Assembly (NCBI GenBank): GCA_937897325.1
Contig: CALCOY010000031.1
Location: forward strand, 1 to 35,766
Source of the DNA: an uncultured Shimia sp.
Lineage (GTDB): Bacteria > Pseudomonadota > Alphaproteobacteria > Rhodobacterales > Rhodobacteraceae
DNA length: 35,766 nt
Direction of reading: 5' to 3'
The translations under genes were made by a program, and so were the position numbers. Position 1 is the stretch's first letter. Each line of letters starts with the position of its first letter. Below the pieces are notes generated by a model, which saw only the letters and a list, made by a program, of their open reading frames with translations, was not told the DNA's origin and searched no databases. Positions 16,493-24,898 of the stretch are shown here, piece after piece.

Positions 16493-16941
16493 TAGAATGC
16501 CTCATTTAGTCCGCTATCGATGATGGACACTAGCCTCTGCTTCCCGCACCAATTAGGTCGGGTTTGACGGACGTTCACGCATGAACTGAACCTTCAAAGA
16601 TCGATGATGGGATCGTCCCTCGCCGGGTAAGGTCAGCGAAAACCCAAGAAAATGGCTGATGCGCCCTTCGAAACGTGAGACTAAGCTGGACGCTCTGCGA
16701 CAGATCCAACGCTTGCATCAAGTGGGCGGCCAACCGAACCGCACCAAAATGACCGCGAAGAAAAGCGTGACCAGGGTGAGAGACCTGACCCCAAAGGACG
16801 AAAACAAAAAGATGAAATTAACTTGGCCCAAAGCCCGATTGTTGGAGCTGTCTTTAGGTGACCGAATTCGAAGGTCGGCGAGTTAAGAACAGCCGACAAC
16901 TATATAGCAAGCTGGATATCTGCATCCGATGCTGCTGCAAA
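16493..16941. other. Gene-free stretch between IS66 scar and otn operon
   Basis: About 450 bases. A 75-codon plus-strand frame (16659-16886) is rich in lysine and arginine, resembles nothing I know and has no ribosome site; I do not call it. No clear terminator is seen at the 3' end of the leftward operon. Confidence 0.5.
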
Positions 16942-17703
16942 CTAGCAAACGTCCATTCGAAAAAAGGACTTCATCCAACGTGTCGTCTCATTGGGCTCTC
17001 CGGGTTTGAACTCTGCTCCCAATGGTGTCGTCCATCCCAACGAAGCAATGCAATTGAAGATGTAATCGTAGTTCAGTTCACCGCGGTCCGGTGGTCCACG
17101 ATCCGGGACAGAGGCGAATTGTATGTGGCCGGTGATCGAAATTAGCTCGGTCAGCCGTGTGACCACATCCCCTTCCGTCCGACCGACATGGTAGCAATCA
17201 AACATGAGACGCAAGTTAGGGTACCCGAGGCGCTCGATCAGCGCCTTTGCCTGATCAGTTGTTTTCAGAAAGTATCCGGGAGCGTCGTGCCGATTTAGCG
17301 GCTCGATCAGGATCGTCTTGTCCGTCTTTTCACAAGCGAACGCCAGATTGCCCTCAAAAGCTGCTTGCGCTTCCGCGCCTTCGGCGAAGCCCGCCATAAC
17401 GTGAATTGCGTGCGCCTCCACGGCTTCGGCATAGTCGATGGCTTGAATGATCGAAGCGCGCGCATCGTCCTCTCGACCCGGAAGTGCTGCAAGACCGTTT
17501 TCACCAAGCCTGCCTCTGATCGTGTTCAATCCCAGCATAGGCAAGCCAGTTTCCTCCAATGCCGCGCGGACCTCCGACGCCGGTATGTCATAGGGCCAAT
17601 GACATTCAACGGCGTCGAAGCCTGCTGCCTTAGCAGCGCGTATTGCGTCAGGCAGCCGAAAGTCAGTCCACAGAAACCCCAAATTTGCCGAAAACTTGAT
17701 CAT
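16942..17703 (-). CDS. otnI: 2-oxo-tetronate isomerase
   Basis: Hydroxypyruvate-isomerase-like TIM barrel that converts 2-oxo-tetronate to 3-oxo-tetronate in four-carbon acid sugar catabolism. 253 residues from the ATG at 17703; a TTG nine bases upstream is in frame but less likely. The barrel shows KFSANLGFLWTD at the first strand, GFDAVECHWPYD, and the family's metal and catalytic positions E134 (ILIEPLNRHD), D169 (LMFDCYHVGRTEGD), Q195 (HIQFASVPDRGPP) and E231 (GAEFKP). It is the last gene of the operon and starts 2 bases after the OtnC stop. Assignment as OtnI rather than plain hydroxypyruvate isomerase (Hyi) rests on the otnC/otnK/ltnD neighbours. Confidence 0.9.
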   Translation of the reverse strand: MIKFSANLGFLWTDFRLPDAIRAAKAAGFDAVECHWPYDIPASEVRAALEETGLPMLGLNTIRGRLGENGLAALPGREDDARASIIQAIDYAEAVEAHAIHVMAGFAEGAEAQAAFEGNLAFACEKTDKTILIEPLNRHDAPGYFLKTTDQAKALIERLGYPNLRLMFDCYHVGRTEGDVVTRLTELISITGHIQFASVPDRGPPDRGELNYDYIFNCIASLGWTTPLGAEFKPGEPNETTRWMKSFFRMDVC

Positions 17704-17705
17704 GC

Positions 17706-18347
17706 TTACCAATCCACATCGAATTTTGTGATGACGCAGTCGATCTGCTCGGGCGAGAGAACGCGCGCATCAACACCGCGCATGAGAAGGGCCAAACGCG
17801 CTGTTGCCTCTAGCTCTTCGATCGCGTTGCAGGCGGCCTCGACCGTCTTTCCGGCGACCACAGGCCCGTGATTGGCAAGCATGACCGCAGAGCGTTTTCC
17901 GGCAAGCCCCCGCACCGCCTGGCCCATGGCCGGGTCTCCTGGAACAAAGAAAGGCAAAAGCTTCACCCGCCCGAGCAGCATAATCGCGTAGGGTGTCAGC
18001 GGCGGTATGAAGTTGTCTTCGTCGACATCCGGCATGATCGACAACGCGACAGCGTGACACGAGTGCAGGTGCACGACGGCACCTGCAGAACTGCGCGTCT
18101 CATAGAATGCCAGATGCAGCGGCATCTCTTTGGTCGGTGGGTCACCATCGACAAGCCTGCCGTGGGAATCAAACCGGCTCAGCCGTGCAGGGTCCAACCG
18201 ACCAAAGCTTGTCCCTGTCGGAGAGACCAGTAGCCCTCCATCGTCGGTACGCGCTGAAATATTCCCAGTCGAGCCATGCGTCAGGCAGCGGTCAAAGAGA
18301 GATGCTGCCAGCTCGCAAAGGTTTTCGCGCAGTTTGTGCTCGCTCAC
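17706..18347 (-). CDS. otnC: 3-oxo-tetronate 4-phosphate decarboxylase (class II aldolase fold)
   Basis: Splits 3-oxo-tetronate 4-phosphate to dihydroxyacetone phosphate and CO2. 213 residues of the class II aldolase/adducin family with zinc ligands H93 and H95 (VVHLHSCHA) and H160 (LANHGPVV), and catalytic E74 (TKEMPLH). The phosphate-binding GSTGNISAR segment lies near the N-terminus. L-fuculose-phosphate-type aldolases share the fold; the flanking otnK and otnI settle the likely role. The start overlaps the OtnK stop (ATGA at 18344-18347). Confidence 0.92.
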   Translation of the reverse strand: MSEHKLRENLCELAASLFDRCLTHGSTGNISARTDDGGLLVSPTGTSFGRLDPARLSRFDSHGRLVDGDPPTKEMPLHLAFYETRSSAGAVVHLHSCHAVALSIMPDVDEDNFIPPLTPYAIMLLGRVKLLPFFVPGDPAMGQAVRGLAGKRSAVMLANHGPVVAGKTVEAACNAIEELEATARLALLMRGVDARVLSPEQIDCVITKFDVDW

Positions 18348-19576
18348 GGGCCTAAGACCTTGGCGGCTTTTTCAAAGAAATCTTCCGCGCCGAAATTTCC
18401 GGATTTGAGCGCGACCACCAGGTTTTCACTTGCGCGAAGTGCGGGGATGCCGGGGTCAATTTCCGGCCCAATGGCAAGGCTTTCGAGGCCGAGCGCTTCT
18501 ACCACAGCACCGGACGTTTCGCCGCCCGCCGTGATAATGCGTGTGATCCCTGAGGCCACGGCAAGACGGGCGAGATCTGAGAAAAAGCCTTCGATGGCCA
18601 TTGCGGAAGCGTCGCGACCGAAACGCTCTTGTACGGCGGCCACAACCTCTGGATCAGCAGAGCTGTAAACAAGGGGAATTCCTCCCGCGCTAAGCGCCCA
18701 ATCAAGCACCTCTTGCGGCGAGAATTCGTCGTTCACAATGTCCTCTGCAGATAGCTCGCGCGCGTTGTGACGGTCCTTATGAAAGTTCACCTGTCCACGC
18801 GTCGCGATAGAGCATGAACCCGAGATGACCAGAGCAGGGCCGTCTTGGCCCCGCCAAGCGGGCGTGCCCGGTTGGCAGCTAAAGTTCGCAGGCAAGCCCA
18901 AAGCCACGCCGGAGCCGCCTGTGACAAGCGGAAGATCTGCGGCAGCAGCTCCGATTGCCATCAGATCTTCATCACGGATCGCGTCGACCACAATGTGTTT
19001 CTTGCCCGATGCGTGCTCGGTATCGAGTGCCTTTGTGATGGCCTCCGCGCCTGCAAACACTGCGGACGCCGGAACATGGCCAACCTGGTACCGAGTTTGT
19101 GGGGTCAGCCAGCGCCGCAGGTCAGCGTCGGTCATGGGGGTCAGCGGGTGGTTTTGCATGCCGCTCTCGCTGAGAAGAACATCATTGACGAATAGGTGGC
19201 CCTGATAGACTGATCGACCGGTGCCGGGAAATGCGGGGCAGACAATCACTCGGTCAGCGGAAAGGGCGTCTGCCAAAGCGTCTGCTACCGGGCCGATGTT
19301 ACCATCCGGCGTCGAATCGAAGGTGGAGCAGTACTTGAAGAAGAACTGAGCGCAGCCTTGTTCTTTTAGCCAAGCCAGTGCCGCCAAGGACTGGGCCACG
19401 GCATCTTCAACCGGTATGGATCGCGACTTTAACGAAACGACCCCCGCTTCGACGCCTCGGGCCGCCGGGTTTGAGGGGATACCGGAATACTGTGTAACTG
19501 CCATGCCTTGTTTGGCGAGCGTGTTGGCGAGGTCACTCGAGCCGGTGAAATCGTCAGCTATACAGCCCAGTATCAT
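18344..19576 (-). CDS. otnK: 3-oxo-tetronate kinase
   Basis: Phosphorylates 3-oxo-tetronate at O4 with ATP. 410 residues from the ATG at 19576, which overlaps the dehydrogenase stop (ATGA); the open frame extends further upstream but is inside the preceding gene. The N-terminal sugar-binding domain opens MILGCIADDFTGSSDLA, the hallmark of the four-carbon acid sugar kinase family (formerly DUF1537). The C-terminal nucleotide-binding domain has RIITAGGETSGAVVEALG. Domain order and length are normal for OtnK. Confidence 0.93.
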   Translation of the reverse strand: MILGCIADDFTGSSDLANTLAKQGMAVTQYSGIPSNPAARGVEAGVVSLKSRSIPVEDAVAQSLAALAWLKEQGCAQFFFKYCSTFDSTPDGNIGPVADALADALSADRVIVCPAFPGTGRSVYQGHLFVNDVLLSESGMQNHPLTPMTDADLRRWLTPQTRYQVGHVPASAVFAGAEAITKALDTEHASGKKHIVVDAIRDEDLMAIGAAAADLPLVTGGSGVALGLPANFSCQPGTPAWRGQDGPALVISGSCSIATRGQVNFHKDRHNARELSAEDIVNDEFSPQEVLDWALSAGGIPLVYSSADPEVVAAVQERFGRDASAMAIEGFFSDLARLAVASGITRIITAGGETSGAVVEALGLESLAIGPEIDPGIPALRASENLVVALKSGNFGAEDFFEKAAKVLGP

Positions 19577-20472
19577 TCGCTTTCTTTCGGTAAAGTCAGG
19601 CCCGCATCCTTGGCGTAGACCTTTGTTACGGCGGCGTCGTCTTGTTTGCCCAGCCCCATCTCTACCGCGAGTTTGTACTGCCGTAGGGCCGTTTCGGTGA
19701 TCGGCGCGTGAAAGCCTGCCGACTTTGCGGCCTGGAGTACGATGCCGAGGTCCTTGGGCCAGATGTTGACCTGACTGTGGGGTGTATAGTCGCCGGCAAC
19801 CACGTGAGGCGCACGATTTTCCAACATCCAGGAATTGCCGGCACATTTGGTGATGACCTCGACGAAGGTGTCCGGGCGAATCCCTTGGGTCATGCCAAAG
19901 GTCATGGCTTCGGCCATGGTCGCGATGTGCACACCGGCGAGGAGCTGGTTGACCGCTTTCATGGCGGACCCTGCACCCGCGGCGTCCCCCAGCCGGAAAA
20001 CTGTTTCAGCGGTCGCGTCAAGAATGGGCCGGGCCGCGGTAAAGGCCGCTTCGCTTCCCGATGCCATAATCCCGAGAGCGCCCTGAGCGGCCTTCACCGT
20101 CCCACCCGAAATTGGCGCATCCAGGAAAAGCAAATCTTTCTCAGCGCAACGTTTTTCAGCCTCTTTTGCAAATTCGGGCGGAACTGTAGCGCAGGACAAG
20201 ACCACGGCACCTTCGCGCAGAGAAGGCACGACGCCATTGTCGCCAAAAAGCACGCTTTCAACCTGCGCCGCGTTCAGAACCACGACGACGACCGCGTCCA
20301 AAAGCGGAGCGACTTCGGACACTGCACCGTTCTTACCTCCTTCGGCAAGGAAGCTTGCAACCCGGGCGGCATCAATGTCGAAGCCGTGCACGCGCAATCC
20401 GGCTCTCAGGCAAGAACTTGCCATGCCAAATCCCATGGAGCCGAGACCGAAGACAGCAACGTTCATAGCCAT
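19573..20472 (-). CDS. ltnD: L-threonate/tetronate 2-dehydrogenase (beta-hydroxyacid dehydrogenase family)
   Basis: Oxidises a tetronate at C2 with NAD+ to 2-oxo-tetronate, the entry step of the pathway. 299 residues from the ATG at 20472, chosen over the ATG at 20466 because AAGGA lies 7 bases upstream. Rossmann motif GLGSMG is at 9-14, the substrate-binding DAPISGGTVKA at 118-128, and the catalytic lysine K172 in MKAVNQLLAG. 3-hydroxyisobutyrate dehydrogenase and tartronate semialdehyde reductase share these features; the operon context supports LtnD. Its start shares one base with the lactonase stop (TGATG). Confidence 0.88.
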   Translation of the reverse strand: MAMNVAVFGLGSMGFGMASSCLRAGLRVHGFDIDAARVASFLAEGGKNGAVSEVAPLLDAVVVVVLNAAQVESVLFGDNGVVPSLREGAVVLSCATVPPEFAKEAEKRCAEKDLLFLDAPISGGTVKAAQGALGIMASGSEAAFTAARPILDATAETVFRLGDAAGAGSAMKAVNQLLAGVHIATMAEAMTFGMTQGIRPDTFVEVITKCAGNSWMLENRAPHVVAGDYTPHSQVNIWPKDLGIVLQAAKSAGFHAPITETALRQYKLAVEMGLGKQDDAAVTKVYAKDAGLTLPKESE

Positions 20473-21425
20473 CAGGTGTTCCTTTCGCATTGACTTAGTA
20501 CGTGGCTGGCATCCCGACGAGAGCTTTCGACGCGATAAACTTTGTCTGATGATGTGATAAACATCGTACGACCATCGGCTCCACCAAAGCAGAGATTTGA
20601 TGTCTGTTGAGGTAGCCAGATTTTCCCGATGAGTGCGCCTTCGGGAGACAGGCAATGCACACCGTCAAGGGCAGACGTCCAGACAAACCCCTCCTGATCT
20701 ACCCTGAAGCCGTCTGGTACACCGGGAGCCACGACAGCAAAGACACGGGAGTTTGTCAGGCCGGTGCCGTTCACGTCGAAGACGCGGATGTGGTGGGGCA
20801 GTTCGTAGTCGATGCCAGGAAAGCTTGCGCCTTTGATCGCCCCGGAATCTGCTACATAAAGCCGACTTTCATCCGGAGAGAAGGCCAGACCGTTGGGTTT
20901 CTCAAAATCCGTTGCGACTGCATGGAGCCCACCGTCTGGCGTGGCGCAGAAAACATAGCAACCTCCGATCTCGCTTTCGGCAGAGTAACCCTCGACGTCG
21001 GAATTGATGCCGTAAGGCGGGTCAGTGAACCAGATGGAGCCGTCTGACCGCACAATGACATCATTGGGAGAGTTCAGGCGTTTGCCCTCAAAGCGGTCGG
21101 CGACAACTTCGACCGCTGCGGCGTCATGGGGGTCAGTCCGTCGGATCACCCGTCGACCACCGTGCTCGCACGACACCATCTGACCGGCCAGATCAAGCGT
21201 GTTCCCATTGGCAAATTCGCTGTTCTCCAACGCCACTTGGGCTCCTGTCGCTTCGGTCCAACGCATCATCCGCTTGTTTGGGATGTCGTTGAAGTAGAGC
21301 GCTCCGTCCAACCAGACCGGCCCTTCGGTCCAAGTAAACCCATGGGCAATCAGGTCAGGCGGGCGCGTGGTATTCAAGAAGGTATCGAATTTTGGTTCGA
21401 CTCTGATGAAACGCGGGACACTCAT
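20472..21425 (-). CDS. SMP-30/gluconolactonase family lactone hydrolase
   Basis: 317 residues of the six-bladed beta-propeller lactonase family. Metal-site residues can be placed at E34 (FTWTEGPVW), N178 (EKPNGLAFSPDE) and D238 (GVPDGFRVD), with SPNDVIVRSDGSIWFTDPPYG in the middle. It probably opens a 1,4-lactone of a sugar acid. Because it lies between the importer and the tetronate enzymes, the substrate is likely a threono- or erythrono-lactone, but this is inference. No signal peptide is seen, so the reaction would follow uptake. It overlaps the permease stop by four bases (ATGA). Confidence 0.88.
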   Translation of the reverse strand: MSVPRFIRVEPKFDTFLNTTRPPDLIAHGFTWTEGPVWLDGALYFNDIPNKRMMRWTEATGAQVALENSEFANGNTLDLAGQMVSCEHGGRRVIRRTDPHDAAAVEVVADRFEGKRLNSPNDVIVRSDGSIWFTDPPYGINSDVEGYSAESEIGGCYVFCATPDGGLHAVATDFEKPNGLAFSPDESRLYVADSGAIKGASFPGIDYELPHHIRVFDVNGTGLTNSRVFAVVAPGVPDGFRVDQEGFVWTSALDGVHCLSPEGALIGKIWLPQQTSNLCFGGADGRTMFITSSDKVYRVESSRRDASHVLSQCERNT

Positions 21426-22366
21426 ACCGTTGCCCCTTTGCGCAAGGTTTGGAAGAGGAGCATCGCCAAAATGATGACCCCAAAGATGATGTTCCGCCAG
21501 GCATCATCAATCTGCATGACTGACAGGATCGAGGTCAGCAATGTGATAAATAGCGCTCCACCGATCGTTCCAAAGAGGCCACCGCGACCGCCAAGGATTG
21601 AGGTGCCGCCGATCACCACCGCTGCGATCGTGGGAAGCAGGAACGGGTCGCCCATGCTCTGATAGGCTTGGTTCGCATAGCCCGCCAGCATCACACCGCC
21701 CAAGGCCGAGCACATGCCCGCAATTGCGAAGGCCGCAAAGACGACGGACGGTGTAGACACGCCGGACAGGAAAGTCGCCTTTTCGTTAAAGCCAATGGAA
21801 CGCAGGTACCGACCAAAGGGTGTGCGTACCAAGAACAAAGCCAGCGCGATCGATATTGCGATCCAGATGAGAAAGCTGATCGGCAGCCCAAGGACATCGC
21901 CCGAGGCCATCGTAACCATAAGCGTGCTCGACTCTCCTTTGGGATTGAAGCCCCCCGTATTGAGAACAGCCACGCCCAAAAGCATCGAATTGACGGCCAA
22001 CGTCCAAACCATCGAGGGAATGCGCAGGATCGCCACCCCAATCCCGTTCACTACTCCGATGCAAGCTCCAAAGGCCAAAGCTGCCGGGACCGCCAAAACA
22101 TTGAGCACCGGGTTGCCGGACCCCACCAAGGCGGTCGACAGGATTGCGGCTCCAGTCAGAATCCAAGGCACAGACAAGTCGATGTGTCCAAGCAGGATCA
22201 CGATTGTGGCGCCAGTCGCCAAAAGACCAAGGAACGCGGCGATCTGTAGTTGTTGGGTTAGGTAGTCCGCGCTGAGGATCTGCGGGAAAAAGAAGCTGCC
22301 GACGATGATGAGCACCACAACACCAAAGTAAGGCATGAGGCTATCGATGGAGATTTGGCGCAACAT
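21422..22366 (-). CDS. Sugar-type ABC transporter permease (RbsC/AraH family), second subunit
   Basis: 314 residues, about eight to ten membrane helices. LLGHIDLSVPWILTGAAIL is the family's conserved GGIDLSVG-like segment, here changed to GHIDLSVP. AAVVIGGTSILGGRGGLFGT is the C-terminal family signature. With the neighbouring permease it forms the channel of a CUT2-type importer. The ATG at 22366 overlaps the first permease's stop (TGATG). Confidence 0.92.
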   Translation of the reverse strand: MLRQISIDSLMPYFGVVVLIIVGSFFFPQILSADYLTQQLQIAAFLGLLATGATIVILLGHIDLSVPWILTGAAILSTALVGSGNPVLNVLAVPAALAFGACIGVVNGIGVAILRIPSMVWTLAVNSMLLGVAVLNTGGFNPKGESSTLMVTMASGDVLGLPISFLIWIAISIALALFLVRTPFGRYLRSIGFNEKATFLSGVSTPSVVFAAFAIAGMCSALGGVMLAGYANQAYQSMGDPFLLPTIAAVVIGGTSILGGRGGLFGTIGGALFITLLTSILSVMQIDDAWRNIIFGVIILAMLLFQTLRKGATV

Positions 22367-23328
22367 CAACCAAAGACCTCCAACTTGTTGCGCGCGCGCA
22401 GAATATCCGCACTGCCAATGGCGATAGCCGCCGCAAGGATAAGGCCCTCGAAGAGAGGTTGTGCCAGTGATGGGATGCCGGAGAAGAACATGAGCGACGC
22501 GATGGTCTTTAGGATGAACGCGCCGGCAAGCGCGCCGACCAACGTCCCCACACCACCGCGCAAAAGTACCCCCCCCAAGACGACTGCGGCGATTGAATTC
22601 AGCGTGAAACCAGCCGCAATCCCGGCATCGCCTGTGGTTGTGACGAAGCTGTAGAAAAGGCCTGCGAGCCCACCAAAGAGCCCTGCAAGTGTGAAGGCTG
22701 CCAACCGAATGAACCGCGTATCAATGCCCGATTGGAACGCTGCTTGTTCAGAGGATCCGAGCGCATAGAGGCCGAGACCAAGGCCAGTCCGACGAAACGG
22801 CAACCAAAACCCCACCACAGCGATTGTGGTCAAGATTAGGGCCGTAGGAATTCCCAGCAGATCAAGTGTCATTGCATCGGCGAGATCGTAATTCACTGCC
22901 CCCCCAGGCGTGGGCCGAAGCAAGAGCGCGAGGCCGACGAAGATCGATGCCGTCGCCAAGGTAACCACGATGGGCTGAATGCGTCCAAAGACGATGATAA
23001 GCCCGTTGACCAACCCGCAAAACGCCCCCGCGGCCACCACCGCCACCATGCCAAATGCTATGCCGAGAGCCGATCCGTCGAGCAGATAGGAGGCGATGCA
23101 ATTCGTCAGCGCCATGACCGCGCCCACGGACAGATCGATCCCACGCACGACGACTGCAAAAAACTGGGCGCAGGCCGCAAGGCCCAGGATCAGGCACTGG
23201 TTAGCCCAGATCGTCATTACGTAGGTCGACGCCCCGCGTGGATGCGTTCCTAGATAGGTTGCAAGAAGCGTGACAAGGACAAAGCCCGCGATCACCTCGC
23301 GTCGGTTGGAGCGCATGTAGTTAAGCAC
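22366..23328 (-). CDS. Sugar-type ABC transporter permease (RbsC/AraH family), first subunit
   Basis: 320 residues with multiple membrane helices. VVVRGIDLSVGAVMALTNC and AAVVLGGVLLRGGVGTLVGA are the family signatures. I place the start at a GTG (23328) because GGAGG lies 6 bases upstream; an ATG at 23316 is also possible, and the open frame continues upstream from another GTG inside the ATPase gene. The start overlaps the last codons of the ATPase gene by 8 bases. Confidence 0.92.
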   Translation of the reverse strand: MLNYMRSNRREVIAGFVLVTLLATYLGTHPRGASTYVMTIWANQCLILGLAACAQFFAVVVRGIDLSVGAVMALTNCIASYLLDGSALGIAFGMVAVVAAGAFCGLVNGLIIVFGRIQPIVVTLATASIFVGLALLLRPTPGGAVNYDLADAMTLDLLGIPTALILTTIAVVGFWLPFRRTGLGLGLYALGSSEQAAFQSGIDTRFIRLAAFTLAGLFGGLAGLFYSFVTTTGDAGIAAGFTLNSIAAVVLGGVLLRGGVGTLVGALAGAFILKTIASLMFFSGIPSLAQPLFEGLILAAAIAIGSADILRARNKLEVFG

Positions 23329-24838
23329 GGTCCGCCTCCACCTGCGCACTCATGTTCAGTGTGGCGGCGATAATATTCTGCGGTGTAAGTTCGTCACCGC
23401 TGAGTGAAGCCACCACAGCGCCATCAAAGAAAACATGGGTTTCATCGCAGAGCTGGATCAGCTCTTCGTAGTCTGTGCTCAGAAGGACAATCGCCGTGCC
23501 CTGATCGGCCAGCTGCCGCAGGATCGCGTAGATCTGAGTTTTGGTCTTCACGTCGATGCCGCGCGTCGGATCGGCGAGCAGAAGGCAACGCGGTTTTAGC
23601 GCGAGCCATTTCGACAATACCACCTTTTGCTGGTTGCCACCTGAGAGCGAGGAGACAGGCAAACCAAAACCACCATGTTTCAGGGCCAGCTGCTCAAGTG
23701 AACTTGCGTAGAGTGCTGCGTCACCAGCGTCGAGGTCCGAGCGACCAAGCGCCGCAAGCTCGAGGTTCTCTTGAATGCTCTGATCCAGAATCAGCCCCTC
23801 TGTCTTGCGGTCTTCGGGGATAAAGGCGAGAGCCACATTCTGGTGTTTCGCGGCCTTGGGGCTTGCGATCTCGATTCGTGTTCCCGCAATCGAAGTCATG
23901 CCGTCGGTCTTGCGAAGCAGACCAAAAAGCCCCATCAGAAACGCGGCTTGGCCCTGCCCGTCCAATCCGCCGAGACCAACAATCTGGCCGCGCCGAACAC
24001 TCAGGCTGACATCTTTGACCTGAGTATCCCATGAGAAATTCAGTACCTCCAGAACAACCTCAGCATCATTCAGGACTGGCATCTTTTGCGGAAAAAGTTC
24101 TTCGATCTTTTGGCCCACCATCAGGTCGATTATCTCGCCGTAATCGTGTTCGCCATTCATGAATGTCGCGACCCGTTGGCCATTCCGAAAAATCGACACG
24201 CGGTCGGCCAGTGCCTCGATTTCGTGGAATCGGTGAGAGATAAACAGAACCGCAGTACCCGCGTCACGTTCTTCGCGGACGAGCTCAAAGACCTTCTCTA
24301 CGACCGACGCATTGAGCGCCGATGTGGCCTCATCCAGGATCAGCAATCGAGGTTTTTTCATTATCGCTTTAGCGATTTCTACCTGTTGGCGTTGAGGCAG
24401 CGTCAGGTCCGCCACTCGGGCTGCCATCTTGATGTTTTCCCCGCCGATACGATTCAGCACCTCCTGTGCCTTGCTCAAACCTTCGCTGTTCAGCCAACCG
24501 AGCCCTGCGCCAGGTGCCCCAAGCAAAAGATTCTCGCGCACAGTCAAATCAGGAACCAGTGATAGCTCTTGGAACATGCACACAAGACCAAGCCGCAAGG
24601 CCGCCTTTGGGCTTCCAAGTGAGACCTCTTTACCGTCTACACGCAGCACACCATGGTTTGGTTGCAGCACACCCGCGATCAGCTTCATGAGCGTCGACTT
24701 GCCAGCGCCGTTCTCGCCAAGGACAGCATGGACTTCGCCGGGTTCGCAGGTGAAGTCGACGGAATCAAGCGCCTTGGTTGGCCCAAAATGCATAGAGATG
24801 CCCTGCATCTCCAAAAGTGGGGGTTTCGTATCAAACAT
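23321..24838 (-). CDS. Sugar-type ABC transporter ATP-binding protein (RbsA/MglA family)
   Basis: 505 residues with two fused nucleotide-binding domains. The first has an intact Walker A (GENGAGKST, 41-49), Q loop (MFQELSLVPDLTVREN), a variant signature (LTLPQRQQVEIAKA) and Walker B LLILDEATSALN. The second has a degenerate Walker A (GLDGQGQAAF) but a good signature (LSGGNQQKVVLSKWL) and Walker B (LLLADPTRGIDV). One active and one degenerate site is normal for this family. It energises the importer formed with the two permeases. Its ATG lies 60 bp after the binding-protein stop, with a hairpin in the gap. Confidence 0.95.
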   Translation of the reverse strand: MFDTKPPLLEMQGISMHFGPTKALDSVDFTCEPGEVHAVLGENGAGKSTLMKLIAGVLQPNHGVLRVDGKEVSLGSPKAALRLGLVCMFQELSLVPDLTVRENLLLGAPGAGLGWLNSEGLSKAQEVLNRIGGENIKMAARVADLTLPQRQQVEIAKAIMKKPRLLILDEATSALNASVVEKVFELVREERDAGTAVLFISHRFHEIEALADRVSIFRNGQRVATFMNGEHDYGEIIDLMVGQKIEELFPQKMPVLNDAEVVLEVLNFSWDTQVKDVSLSVRRGQIVGLGGLDGQGQAAFLMGLFGLLRKTDGMTSIAGTRIEIASPKAAKHQNVALAFIPEDRKTEGLILDQSIQENLELAALGRSDLDAGDAALYASSLEQLALKHGGFGLPVSSLSGGNQQKVVLSKWLALKPRCLLLADPTRGIDVKTKTQIYAILRQLADQGTAIVLLSTDYEELIQLCDETHVFFDGAVVASLSGDELTPQNIIAATLNMSAQVEADRA

Positions 24839-24855
24839 GGGTGCACTCTAGGCAA

Positions 24856-24881
24856 GGCGACGACGCGAGTCTTGCGCCGCC
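24856..24881 (-). promoter_or_regulatory. Hairpin between binding-protein and ATPase genes
   Basis: GGCGACG (24856-24862) and CGCCGCC (24875-24881) form a 7-bp stem in the minus-strand RNA, counting one G-U pair. Such hairpins after the binding-protein gene of an ABC operon often stabilise or partially terminate the transcript, keeping the binding protein in excess. There is no T run, so full termination is unlikely. Confidence 0.35.
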
Positions 24882-24898
24882 GCATGGGTCAGTGTCGC

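Noticed and set aside
16659-16886. 75-codon lysine/arginine-rich plus-strand frame
   Set aside because: No ribosome site, no recognisable family, and it lies in insertion-sequence debris.
21668-22265. Two long plus-strand frames opposite a permease gene
   Set aside because: Shadows of a membrane protein gene within a tightly overlapping operon; no start signals.
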